Source: JAIBJN01 sp963838795
GTDB taxonomy: Bacteria > Actinomycetota > Thermoleophilia > Gaiellales > Gaiellaceae
Reading direction: 5' to 3'
Assembly: GCA_963838795.1 (NCBI GenBank)
Contig: CAWISL010000010.1
Coordinates: 124,001-188,000, forward strand
Length of the DNA: 64,000 nucleotides
Shown: one piece after another, positions 16,215 through 23,842 of the stretch
How positions within the stretch are numbered: the stretch's first letter is position 1
Layout of the letters: each line of letters begins with the position of its first letter
The notes under the pieces: generated by a model
What the model was told of the DNA's origin: nothing
The model's input: the letters and a program-made list of their open reading frames with translations, nothing else
The model's database searches: none
Translations under genes and position numbers: made by a program

Positions 16215-17107
16215 CACGCCTCCCGGTCGAAGTCGACGGCGCCGTCGGCGCCGATGTGCGCCGTGGCGCGACGTGCGGCCCAGCACTGGTAGTTGACGGC
16301 GACTGGGTTCAGGGTCATGTGCGTGTCCGCGTGCTCGACGTGGCATTGGAGCACGGTGACGTCGCCGCCGAGCCCCATCGGGCCGATGCCCGTCTCATTC
16401 AGGAGGTCCTTGAGCTCGTCCTCAAGCTGAGCGACGAGCGGATCGGGGTTCCGTGTGCCGACCGGCCTTGCGATCGCCTCCTTGGCGAGGTGCATCGCGT
16501 AGTCGGCCGAGCCGCCGATGCCCACGCCGACGATCCCGGGCGGGCAGGGCTTCCCCCCGGCGCCGACGATCGAGTCGAGCACGAAGCGCTTGATCCCGGC
16601 GACGCCGTCGGCAGGGACGCACATCTTCAGGAAGCTCATGTTCTCGGAGCCCGAGCCCTTGGGGACGCACTTCACGTCGAGGCCGTCCCAGTCCGCAACG
16701 AAGTCCCAGTGGACGATCGGAACCCTGTGGCCGACGTTCTGGCCGGTGTTCTCCCGCGTGAGCGTGTGCACGGTGTTCGAGCGCAGCGGGTGCTCGACAG
16801 TCGCGCGCTCGGTGCCGTCGTAGAGAGCCTCGTAGATCCGCGCCGGGTGCAGCGGGAAGTGCTCGCCGACCCGGCAGTAGTAGACGGCGATCCCGGTGTC
16901 CTGACAGACGAGGTTGCGCTCCTCCTCGGCCACGTCGACGTTGCGCAGGATCGTCTGCAGGACGCGCTGGCCGGGCACCGAGGTCTCCGTTCCGGCGGCC
17001 TCGGCGAGCGCGTCGCGGAGGTCCTGCGGGATGTCCTTGAGCGCCCAGACATACAGGTGGGCGGCGGTGTCCTCGACGACCTTTTGCAGATCGGTGGCAA
17101 CCGCCAT
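16214..17107 (-). CDS. Class I fumarate hydratase, alpha (N-terminal) subunit
   Basis: The 297-residue product carries the cluster cysteines of the class I fumarase alpha subunit: RNLVCQDTGIAVYYC (about residue 65), MCVPADGV (about 165) and GGKPCPPGIVGVGIGG (about 190). HVEHADTHMTLNPVAVNYQCWAARR closes the chain. With the beta subunit it forms an oxygen-sensitive [4Fe-4S] dehydratase. The ATG at 17107 overlaps the flavoprotein stop by 4 nt (ATGA), with GAGGGG upstream; the upstream extension of the frame is not protein-like. Coupling on both sides shows a single transcription unit. Confidence 0.88.
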   Translation of the reverse strand: MAVATDLQKVVEDTAAHLYVWALKDIPQDLRDALAEAAGTETSVPGQRVLQTILRNVDVAEEERNLVCQDTGIAVYYCRVGEHFPLHPARIYEALYDGTERATVEHPLRSNTVHTLTRENTGQNVGHRVPIVHWDFVADWDGLDVKCVPKGSGSENMSFLKMCVPADGVAGIKRFVLDSIVGAGGKPCPPGIVGVGIGGSADYAMHLAKEAIARPVGTRNPDPLVAQLEDELKDLLNETGIGPMGLGGDVTVLQCHVEHADTHMTLNPVAVNYQCWAARRATAHIGADGAVDFDREA

Positions 17108-18300
17108 CAGCCCCTCGCCTTCTCCGCGGCGGCCTTGCCCGCGCGGCGGCCGAAGACGCAGCACTCGAGCAGGGAGTTGCCCATCATCCGGTTACGCCCG
17201 TGCGTACCGCCGGCGATCTCGCCGCAGGCGAAGAGGCCCTCCACCGTCGTCTCCCCGCGTTCGTCGATGGTCAGGCCGCCGTTTTGGTAGTGGAGCACCG
17301 GGTACGCGAGGATCGGCTCGGTGAGCGGGTCGATGCCACCCGCGCGGTAGCGCCGGACCATGTACGGCAGGGACACCGCAGCGTCGTCGGGGGAGATCCG
17401 GGTCGTGTCGAGCCACACCGCCGGACGCCCGTCCGGGCTCTCGACGCCGCGGCCCCGCTCGACCTCGTCGAAGATCGCCTGGGAGACCTCGTCCCGCGGC
17501 CCGAGGGAGTCGGTGAACTCCTCCCGTTCGGCGTTCAGGAGGACGGCTCCGTACGCGCGGGTGGTCTCGGGAATCGAGTACCCCTGCATCGTCTCCGGCC
17601 ACGCACCGCCGTTCGGGTGGTACTGGAGGGCGTCGAGGTCGCGCGCCTCCGCGCCGAGGCCGAGTGCGATCTCGGTCACCTCGCCGGTGGCGCCCGGGTG
17701 ATTGGTCGTGAGCTCGCCCCGCTCCTCGGCCTCGCGGAAGCAGCGACCGCCGGCCGCGAGCACGACCGCGCCGGCCTCCACGAGGTGCTCCCCGCAGCGG
17801 GCTCGCCACCGGGTGCCCGTGGGCTCGAGGTCGAGCAGGGGAGACTTGGGGAGAGTCAGCGTGCTCGAGGCCTCGACGGAAGCACGCAGCGCGGCCGTGA
17901 TCGCGAGGCCCGTGCGATCGCCGACCTGGAGCAGGCGCTTGCGGCTCGCACCGCCGCAGCGCGCGAGCCGGTAGCCGCCGTTCGAGGGGGTGAACTCGAC
18001 GCCGTGCTCCTCGAGCCAGTGAATCGTGCCGGGAGCCTCCGAAGTGAGCACATGAACGAGAGCCATGTTCGCGGTCTCGTGCGAGCTTCGCCAGACGTCG
18101 TCGGCGTGCTGCTCGGGCGAGTCGTCGTCGCCGAACGCCGCCTGGATCCCACCCTGGGCCTTGGCCGAGTTGCAGGACTGGAGCGACGCCTTGGCCGCGA
18201 GCGCCACACGGGCGTCCGCGCGCTCAGCGGACACGGCGGCGGCGAGCCCCGAGGCGCCGCTTCCGACCACGAGCACGTCGACGGAGATGGGCTCGCCCAT
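17107..18300 (-). CDS. FAD-dependent fumarate reductase/succinate dehydrogenase-type flavoprotein
   Basis: The 397-residue protein starts with VDVLVVGSGASGLAAAVSAE, the dinucleotide-binding fold. It has SCNSAKAQGGIQAA at residue 42, where SdhA/FrdA/NadB proteins attach or contact FAD, then GAVVLAAGGRC, LDALQYHPNG, MVRRYRAGGIDP and GLFACGEIAGGTHGRNRMMGNSLLECCVFGRRAG. It is much shorter than SdhA or L-aspartate oxidase (usually 500 or more residues) because the C-terminal helical domain is missing. It is first in the operon ahead of fumarase, ComA and sulfate-assimilation genes. It may oxidise or reduce a dicarboxylate such as fumarate/succinate or a sulfonated analogue; no iron-sulfur or membrane-anchor partner gene is adjacent. 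Confidence 0.75.
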   Translation of the reverse strand: MGEPISVDVLVVGSGASGLAAAVSAERADARVALAAKASLQSCNSAKAQGGIQAAFGDDDSPEQHADDVWRSSHETANMALVHVLTSEAPGTIHWLEEHGVEFTPSNGGYRLARCGGASRKRLLQVGDRTGLAITAALRASVEASSTLTLPKSPLLDLEPTGTRWRARCGEHLVEAGAVVLAAGGRCFREAEERGELTTNHPGATGEVTEIALGLGAEARDLDALQYHPNGGAWPETMQGYSIPETTRAYGAVLLNAEREEFTDSLGPRDEVSQAIFDEVERGRGVESPDGRPAVWLDTTRISPDDAAVSLPYMVRRYRAGGIDPLTEPILAYPVLHYQNGGLTIDERGETTVEGLFACGEIAGGTHGRNRMMGNSLLECCVFGRRAGKAAAEKARG

Positions 18301-18310
18301 GACGATTCGG

Positions 18311-18344
18311 ACTATACCACCGGTCTCCTAATCCCACACATTAG
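18311..18344 (-). promoter_or_regulatory. Promoter/operator of the sulfur operon
   Basis: On the minus strand TATAGT (18311-18316) lies only 10 nt from the flavoprotein ATG, which suggests a leaderless or near-leaderless transcript. Upstream, CTAATCCCACACATTAG (18328-18344) is an interrupted inverted repeat, CTAAT-7-ATTAG, placed where a repressor or activator could act. No clear -35 box is seen. Confidence 0.4.
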
Positions 18345-18396
18345 ACTTGCTTATTTGCGATCAAGGCGAAGGCCGCCAAGGTCGATATCGGGACCC

Positions 18397-18732
18397 ATGA
18401 CGCGCTCGCTGGCTCTGATCTCGCTCCTCGCCGCTCTCGCCGTCGGCGGCTATCTCTTCATGCGCTCGTCGGAGGAGACCGTCGGCCCCTCGGGAGCGGC
18501 CGCGCAGGACGCCGCCTCGGAGGCGGCGTCCGACGCAACGCTGCTCGTCGCGCGCACCGGCGTGGAATCGTTCTTCGCCACCACTGGCACCTACGTCGGG
18601 GCGACGGTGCCGACCGGCGTCACACTCGTCGCCGCCGACACGGCTTCCTACTGCCTTCAGATCGGTTCCGGAGCCGCTGTCCGTCACCTGACGAGCCCGG
18701 GCACCGGTTCGGTCGAGCCCGGGCCCTGCTAG
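18397..18732 (+). CDS. Small exported, type IV pilin-like protein
   Basis: The 111-residue protein has an N-terminal hydrophobic helix, SLALISLLAALAVGGYLFM, after a single Arg. An Ala-rich amphipathic helix follows, then a globular tail GVESFFATTGTYVGATVPTGVTL...YCLQIGSG with two cysteines. The tail closely follows the pattern of pilin and type II secretion pseudopilin C termini (x-Y-x2-xx-GTYxGA, then YCLQ). No canonical prepilin cleavage site (G-F-x4-E) is visible, so membrane anchoring is the safer statement. It stands alone, convergent with the MFS gene (4-nt overlap of stops) and divergent from the sulfur operon. Confidence 0.6.
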   Translation: MTRSLALISLLAALAVGGYLFMRSSEETVGPSGAAAQDAASEAASDATLLVARTGVESFFATTGTYVGATVPTGVTLVAADTASYCLQIGSGAAVRHLTSPGTGSVEPGPC

Positions 18733-20024
18733 GTCGTCGCGCGAGCGTCGCGCATGCTGTCGTCCCGCTCGGTGTCGCGCACGCCCGGGATGAACAGGAA
18801 GACGATCGTGGCCAGCGCCGCCGCGATGCCGGCCGCGACCAGCGTCGTCTGCGCACCCAGCGCCGCGGACACGGGGCCCGTGAGCGCGAACGAGATGGGA
18901 ACCAGGCTCGTCGAGACGAACCAGTCGAGGCTCGTCACCCGGCCGAGCAGCTCCCCCGGAACGAGCGTCTGCACGAGCGTCCCCCAGACCACCATCCCTG
19001 CCGTGAAGAACATCCCCTCGAGCAGGCTGATCGCCTGTAGCTGCCAGACGGCGCCCGCGAGCCCGAACCCGACGAGCGCGAGCGACCCGATCGTCCATGC
19101 CGAGTACATGAACGTGATGTGGCGGCGAGGGAGGCCCCGCTGGCCGAGGGTCAGCGCGGCCAGGAGCGAGCCAAGGCCGCCGAAGGCGAGCACCAGGCCG
19201 AAATCGCCGGCGCTGCCGCCCAGCTCGTTCCGAACGCGGTAGGGGACGAGCACCTCGACCGGGCCCCAGTAGGCAAGCAGGAAGACGGCGGCGGCGAGCA
19301 GCGTCGCCCAGAGCCAGGCGTGAGCCCGAACGAACGAGAGCCCCTCGCGCAGATCTCGGAGCATCGACGTCCCGGCCTCCTCTGCTGCCCGCTGCACTCC
19401 GCGCCGGCGCTTGATCAGGAAGATCGCCGTCGCCGAGACGAGGAACGTCCCGGCGTCGAGCAGGAAGGCCTCGCCGGGGCCGAAGGCGGCCACGATCCAG
19501 CCGCCCAAGGCCGGGCCGACGAGCAGGAACGCGAACGGCCGGATGAACTGGTCGAGCGAGTTCGCCTGCAGCAGAAGCTGCCGCGGGACGATCTGGGGCA
19601 CGATCGACGTGAAGGCGGGGCCGAAGAACGCCTCTCCAACTCCGAAGACGCCCGCGAGGGCGATGAGATGCCAGAGCTCCACGGCACCCGTGAGGGAGAG
19701 AACGCCGATCGCCGCGGCCGCTCCGGCACGGACGATGTCGGCGGCGATCATGATGAGGCGGCGTTCGAACCGGTCGGAGATGACTCCCCCGACCAGCACG
19801 AAGAGGCCGAGCGGAAGCGTCCACGCCAGCCCGACCAGCGAGAGCGCGGTCGGCGAGTCCGAGAGCGCGTACACCTGCCACGCGATCGCGACGATGTAGA
19901 CGCCGTCCCCCATCAGCGAGACCATCGCCCCGGCCCAGAGCAGGGCGAAGTCCCTGATCCGGAGCGGGCGGAAGATGCCCACCCGGGACAGGCGACCGGT
20001 CTCGAATGTCCGTCCGAGGTCCAT
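18729..20024 (-). CDS. MFS transporter
   Basis: The protein of about 431 residues has roughly 12 hydrophobic segments and the MFS_3 (enterobactin-exporter-like) start RPLRIRDFALLWAGAMVSLMGDGVY. The loop-2/3 signature GGVISDRFERRLIMI (G-x3-D-R-x-x-R-R) is clear, and FFGPAFTSIVPQIVPR is also typical. It probably exports a drug or small metabolite across the cytoplasmic membrane. The ATG at 20024 follows the rsgA stop by 5 nt; the long upstream extension of the frame is a shadow of rsgA. Confidence 0.85.
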   Translation of the reverse strand: MDLGRTFETGRLSRVGIFRPLRIRDFALLWAGAMVSLMGDGVYIVAIAWQVYALSDSPTALSLVGLAWTLPLGLFVLVGGVISDRFERRLIMIAADIVRAGAAAAIGVLSLTGAVELWHLIALAGVFGVGEAFFGPAFTSIVPQIVPRQLLLQANSLDQFIRPFAFLLVGPALGGWIVAAFGPGEAFLLDAGTFLVSATAIFLIKRRRGVQRAAEEAGTSMLRDLREGLSFVRAHAWLWATLLAAAVFLLAYWGPVEVLVPYRVRNELGGSAGDFGLVLAFGGLGSLLAALTLGQRGLPRRHITFMYSAWTIGSLALVGFGLAGAVWQLQAISLLEGMFFTAGMVVWGTLVQTLVPGELLGRVTSLDWFVSTSLVPISFALTGPVSAALGAQTTLVAAGIAAALATIVFLFIPGVRDTERDDSMRDARATT

Positions 20025-20029
20025 GGCGA

Positions 20030-21088
20030 TCAGTAGGCGCTTCGCCTCAGCGAGCGGGCGAAGCGACGGCGCGCGCGGCGCGCCTCCGCCCGCGCGCGCG
20101 GGTCGGTCTTCAGCTCCATGTGCCGCAGCTCCCGCTGGAGCTTCCGGTAGCTCTCGAGGCGCTCCTCGGCGAGCAGGCCTTCGGCGATCGCGGCACGCAC
20201 GGAACAGCCCGGCTCCGTCTCGTGCTCGCAGTCGGCGAAGCGACACCGGAGTGCCAGCTCCGCGACGTCGGCGAACGTCTCGTCGACCCCCGAACCAGCT
20301 GCCCAGAGGCCGAGCTCGCGCATGCCCGGGGTGTCGAGGACGAGCCCGCCTCCGGGGAGGACCACGAGCTCGCGGTACGTCGTAGTGTGGCGGCCCCTGC
20401 CGTCGCCGCGAAGGTCTTGCACCTGCTGGCGCTCCCACCCGAGCAAACCGTTGAGGAGCGAGGACTTGCCGACGCCGGACGAGCCCAGGAGCGCTGCCGT
20501 CCTGTTGCCGGCGAGGTACGGCTCCAACTCGTCGAGCCCGACGCCGCCGAGGCAGCTGACGACGTGCACAGGCACACCGAAGGCGACGGACTCGACCTCC
20601 GCGACCTCTGCGCCGAGGTCGACCGCCAGGTCGCTCTTGTTGAGGACGATCGCAGGCTGGGCGCCGCTCTCCCAGCTCGAGGCGAGGTAACGCTCGAGCC
20701 GCCGGAGGTTGAGGTCGTCGCCAAAGGCGCTGACGATGAAGACGACGTCCACGTTCGCGGCCACGACTTGCTCGACCTCCTCCCCCGCCGCTTTCCGGGA
20801 GAACACGGTCGAGCGGTCGAGCACCTCCTGGATGGAGGCGGCGGCCGCGCTCGGCCCGTCGGCAGTGGCCACCCAGTCGCCAACGGCGGGCAGGTCGGCC
20901 GCGGCGACCGCGGAGTGACGCAGGCGGCCGACGACCTCGGCGGGCCGCTCGCCGCTCTGGGCATAGACGACGTAGCCGCCACGATGCTGCGCGGCAACGC
21001 GGGCGGGAACGAGCCCGACGGCGGCGTGCGCCTCGAACTCTGCTGCTCGGCTCGGGCTCCACCCGAGCGCGTTCAGGTCGAACGACAA
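20030..21088 (-). CDS. rsgA: Ribosome small-subunit-dependent GTPase A
   Basis: RsgA helps mature the 30S subunit. The 352-residue product has an N-terminal OB-fold, then a circularly permuted GTPase with G4 VLNKSDLA before G1 LGSSGVGKSSLLN, G2/switch RGRHTTTYREL and G3 LDTPGMRE. A C-terminal zinc knuckle (CRFADCEHETEPGCSV) follows, then a basic tail. The start is a TTG at 21088 with AGGAG 6 nt upstream. About 190 nt lie between it and the gene upstream; that gap holds a strong promoter and a 16-codon ORF, so rsgA may have a leader peptide. Confidence 0.95.
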   Translation of the reverse strand: MSFDLNALGWSPSRAAEFEAHAAVGLVPARVAAQHRGGYVVYAQSGERPAEVVGRLRHSAVAAADLPAVGDWVATADGPSAAAASIQEVLDRSTVFSRKAAGEEVEQVVAANVDVVFIVSAFGDDLNLRRLERYLASSWESGAQPAIVLNKSDLAVDLGAEVAEVESVAFGVPVHVVSCLGGVGLDELEPYLAGNRTAALLGSSGVGKSSLLNGLLGWERQQVQDLRGDGRGRHTTTYRELVVLPGGGLVLDTPGMRELGLWAAGSGVDETFADVAELALRCRFADCEHETEPGCSVRAAIAEGLLAEERLESYRKLQRELRHMELKTDPRARAEARRARRRFARSLRRSAY

Positions 21089-21165
21089 CTGAGACTCCTT
21101 TGCTCGTGCAGGGGCTGAGAACGCGGTCTCGCGCGGTCTCGAACGTGGCTTGGGAGGCTCGGCTG

Positions 21166-21216
21166 CTAGAAGAAGCCGTCGGGACCGCGCAAGGACGACA
21201 GACTGGCAACTTCCAT
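21166..21216 (-). CDS. 16-residue leader-type peptide upstream of rsgA
   Basis: ATG at 21216 and TAG at 21166-21168 enclose MEVASLSSLRGPDGFF. A perfect AGGAGG stands 6 nt before the ATG, a better site than most genes in this window have, and a good promoter lies about 40 nt upstream. The 77 nt from its stop to the rsgA TTG contain a short direct repeat (GAGACCGCG twice). It has no membrane segment or cysteine. A regulatory leader peptide or a free small protein are both possible. Confidence 0.5.
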   Translation of the reverse strand: MEVASLSSLRGPDGFF

Positions 21217-21253
21217 TGTCGACCTCCTCTCGTCGCGGTACCGGGTCGAAAGA

Positions 21254-21282
21254 AGCCTAGCCGACCCGCAGGCCATTGTCAG
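21254..21282 (-). promoter_or_regulatory. Sigma-70-like promoter for the leader ORF and rsgA
   Basis: On the minus strand CTGACA (21277-21282) and TAGGCT (21254-21259) are separated by exactly 17 nt. The -35 box overlaps the last codons of the upstream gene. Transcription would start near 21247, giving a short leader before the AGGAGG of the 16-codon ORF. Confidence 0.5.
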
Positions 21283-21926
21283 CCGCCGAGGCCGCCGAAG
21301 ACGGCGAACGGGTTCCGCGGGCTGACCTCCCAGACCATGGCGCCGCCCGGCTCCACCTCGACGCTCGCGCCCTTTGGAGCCTCGGTGCGTAGGCGCTCGG
21401 CGAGCGCCGTCGCTTCGTCCTCGTTCACGGCCCCGACGAGGAGGAAGGTCGCTCTCCGGGTCACCGGGACCCCCTCGGCCTCGAGGCGGTCCGCGAGGTG
21501 GTGGGTCGCCTCGCGGCTCGGGAGGGAGATCCGGACCTCCCATTCGGCGTGGCCGCTCTCGAGCGACTCCGCCGCCTCGCGCGCCTGCTGGCGCTCTCGC
21601 TCGGCGTCGACCTCCTCGTCCGTCTGCGGAAGCGGGATTCCGGCGTCCTCCCAGTCCTGCTCGACCGGATGCCAGCGCTCCAGCGCAATCGTGGCAGCAC
21701 GGCCCTCCGAGGAAAGGAGCGCCCGCACGATGCCGTCGGCGTCGCGGGCGAGCGCCTCCGTGTCGGCGTAGAGGAAGACGCGCGGCCCGTCCCTGCTCAC
21801 TGCGACGCGCCCGCCGAGGCGCTCGAGCTCCTCCGACTCGAAGCGCCGGGCGGCGAGCCACTCGACGAGCTGGGTGCCGTCACCCTCGTCGTCGAAGTCG
21901 ACCGTGATGCGCCAGTCCTCGGCCAC
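21279..21926 (-). CDS. Conserved-looking hypothetical protein
   Basis: The 215-residue acidic protein starts at GTG 21926 (VAEDWRITVDFDDEGDGTQ). It has two similar alpha/beta halves: RRFESEELERLGGRVAVSRDGPRVFLYADTE with ALARDADGIVRALL, and EWEVRISLPSREATHHLADRLEAEGVPV with RRATFLLVGAVNEDEATALAERL. An internal duplication of a ferredoxin-like or ACT-like unit is suggested by the repeated strand-helix-strand order. There are no catalytic motifs, signal peptide or membrane helices. It follows the maleylacetate-reductase-like gene by 10 nt in the same direction. Function unknown. Confidence 0.7.
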   Translation of the reverse strand: MAEDWRITVDFDDEGDGTQLVEWLAARRFESEELERLGGRVAVSRDGPRVFLYADTEALARDADGIVRALLSSEGRAATIALERWHPVEQDWEDAGIPLPQTDEEVDAERERQQAREAAESLESGHAEWEVRISLPSREATHHLADRLEAEGVPVTRRATFLLVGAVNEDEATALAERLRTEAPKGASVEVEPGGAMVWEVSPRNPFAVFGGLGG

Positions 21927-21936
21927 GGCCGAATTC

Positions 21937-22914
21937 CTACCAGACTCCGCGCAGGAGCTCGGCGATCTCTTCCGGCGAGGCGGGCCGAGGATTCGCCTTC
22001 GCGCCGGCGCGCTCGGCCGCCGCGGCCGCGACGAGCGGAAGCTCCGGCTCCGGGACGCCGAGGTCTCGGAGCCGCTCGAACCCGGCCAGGCGGGCCAGCT
22101 CCTCGACCTTCCCGGCGGCGTCGCGCGGACTGCCGATCGCCTCGCCGAAGCGCTCGATCTCGGCCGCTGCAACCGGCTCGTTGAAGCGGAGGGCGGGCGG
22201 CAGGCAGACGGCGTTGGCCGCCCCGTGTGAGATGCCGTAGCGGCCGCCGAGGGCCTGCGCCATAGCGTGGCCGAGGCCGAGCCCCGCTCCGGCGAGCGCC
22301 GCGCCCGCGTGCATGGCGCCCTCGAGAAGTCCGCGCCGGGCTTCGACGTCCTCCCCGTTCGCAAGCACCCGCGGCAGCGAGGAGGCGATGAGACGGGCGC
22401 CGGCCAGCGCCTCGCGGTCGGCGTCGGGGTTCCGACCGGTGACGTAGAGAGCCTCCGCCGAGTGGGCGAGGGCGTTCAGCGCCGTGCCGCCCGTCTCCTC
22501 CCGGGGAAGCCCGAGCGTCAGCTCGGGCTCGTAGACGATGCCCTCGACGCGGGCTCCTCCTCCTCCGACCTTGACTCCGCGCTCCTCGTCACGGACGCCG
22601 AACCCGGTTGCCCACTCGGCGCCCGAGTAGGTCGTCGGGATCGAGACCACCGGCAGGCCGGTGGCCGCGCTGACCGCCTTCGCCGTGTCGATGGCGCTCC
22701 CGCCGCCGAGCGCGACGAGGCCGTCGGCGCTGTCGGCGGCAGCGACCGCCTCCTCCACCGTCTCCCGCGGAACATGCCGGCGAACGCCGGAGAACCGCGC
22801 CGCGACCGGCAGCTGCAGGTGATCCCACCTGCGCGTGGTGATAAGGAGCGGCCGCTCGATCCCGAGCTCCGCGAGCACGTCGGGATAGCTGTCGAGGCCC
22901 CAGCGGACGATCAC
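21937..22914 (-). CDS. Iron-containing alcohol dehydrogenase family, maleylacetate reductase-like
   Basis: The 325-residue protein has the group III alcohol-dehydrogenase fold. DGLVALGGGSAIDTAKA binds NAD(P), SIPTTYSGAEWATGFGV and GGTALNALAHSAEALY line the active site, and GLGHAMAQALGGRYGISHGAANAVCLP carries metal or substrate histidines. The short length and the PTTYSGAE and SHGAANAV signatures fit maleylacetate reductase, which converts maleylacetate to 3-oxoadipate at the end of (chloro)aromatic degradation. The GTG start at 22914 overlaps the LysR stop (GTGA), so regulator and enzyme are co-transcribed. No ring-cleavage dioxygenase is present nearby, so the substrate is not certain. Confidence 0.75.
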   Translation of the reverse strand: MIVRWGLDSYPDVLAELGIERPLLITTRRWDHLQLPVAARFSGVRRHVPRETVEEAVAAADSADGLVALGGGSAIDTAKAVSAATGLPVVSIPTTYSGAEWATGFGVRDEERGVKVGGGGARVEGIVYEPELTLGLPREETGGTALNALAHSAEALYVTGRNPDADREALAGARLIASSLPRVLANGEDVEARRGLLEGAMHAGAALAGAGLGLGHAMAQALGGRYGISHGAANAVCLPPALRFNEPVAAAEIERFGEAIGSPRDAAGKVEELARLAGFERLRDLGVPEPELPLVAAAAAERAGAKANPRPASPEEIAELLRGVW

Positions 22915-23807
22915 GCGGCGACCCGGGCGCGGGAAAACTCCAGAAAGGCCTCGGCCGCCCGCGTCAGCGAGCGACCTTTCGCCCGGACGACGTAGAGCTG
23001 TCGCGACGGCTCGAGCCCCGTGACCCGGGCGAAGCCGAGCGTGCCCGCCTCGAGCTCGCCCTCGATCGCCGTGCGCGAGATGAACGCGACGCCGTACCCA
23101 GCCGCGACGGCGCTCTTCACCGACTCCTGCAGGCCCAGCTCCAGCCGCGGGTCGAGGCTCCGAAGCCGAAGTCCTGCCCGGCGCAGCTCCTCCTCGACCA
23201 CCTGCCGAACGCCGGCGCCCTCTTGCATGACCAGCAGCGTCTCCGCGCGCAGGTCGTCGACTGCGACCTCGCCGCCCGCAGCCGGGTGCCCGGGGGGCAC
23301 CGCCAGGACGATCTCGTCGCGGGCGAGCGGCTCGAAGACGAGCGAGCGATGCCGCCTCGCCGCGCCCACGACCCCGAGCTCGACGTCACGGCCGGCGACC
23401 CGCTCGGTGACCGCCTGGGTGTCCCAGACCGAGAGCGAGACCCGGAGCTCGGGGTGCTTCAGCTGGAACTCGCAGAGGAGGAGCGGGACGAGGTGGGCGC
23501 CGGGTCCCGTGGAGGCGCCGATCGCCAGCGTCCCGGTGAGGAGGCCGCCGTCGGCGCCGGCGACGTCCTCGAGCAGCTGCTCCTCCACCTGCAGCAGCCG
23601 TTGCGCGCTCCGGTAGAGCCGCCGGCCGGCTTCGGTCGGCTCGACGCGCCGGCCGGTCCGGTCGAGCAGCTTCACCCCGAGGCGCTCCTCGAGCGCCCGC
23701 ACCTGGAGGCTGACCGCGGGCTGAGTCACGCCAAGCCGCTCGGCGGCCTGCGAGAAGCTTTCGCGCTCGACGACCGCGCAGAACGTCGCCAGCTGGCGCG
23801 TGTCCAT
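22911..23807 (-). CDS. LysR-family transcriptional regulator
   Basis: The 298-residue protein has a classic LysR N-terminal winged helix: FCAVVERESFSQAAERLGVTQPAVSLQVRALEERLG, then LLDRTGRRVEPTEAGR. An effector-binding domain follows from about residue 90, with VELGVVGAARRHRSLVFEPL and ESVKSAVAAGYGVAFISRTAI. It heads the unit with the maleylacetate-reductase-like gene and probably controls it. Its effector cannot be told from the sequence. Confidence 0.9.
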   Translation of the reverse strand: MDTRQLATFCAVVERESFSQAAERLGVTQPAVSLQVRALEERLGVKLLDRTGRRVEPTEAGRRLYRSAQRLLQVEEQLLEDVAGADGGLLTGTLAIGASTGPGAHLVPLLLCEFQLKHPELRVSLSVWDTQAVTERVAGRDVELGVVGAARRHRSLVFEPLARDEIVLAVPPGHPAAGGEVAVDDLRAETLLVMQEGAGVRQVVEEELRRAGLRLRSLDPRLELGLQESVKSAVAAGYGVAFISRTAIEGELEAGTLGFARVTGLEPSRQLYVVRAKGRSLTRAAEAFLEFSRARVAA

Positions 23808-23842
23808 AAGGAAAGCTTATACGGAGAAGGAGGCTCGGCCCG

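Noticed and set aside
17200..18732. A 510-codon plus-strand frame covering the flavoprotein gene
   Set aside because: Only its last 112 codons (from 18397) look like protein. The rest is the antisense of the FAD gene, which has clear motifs.
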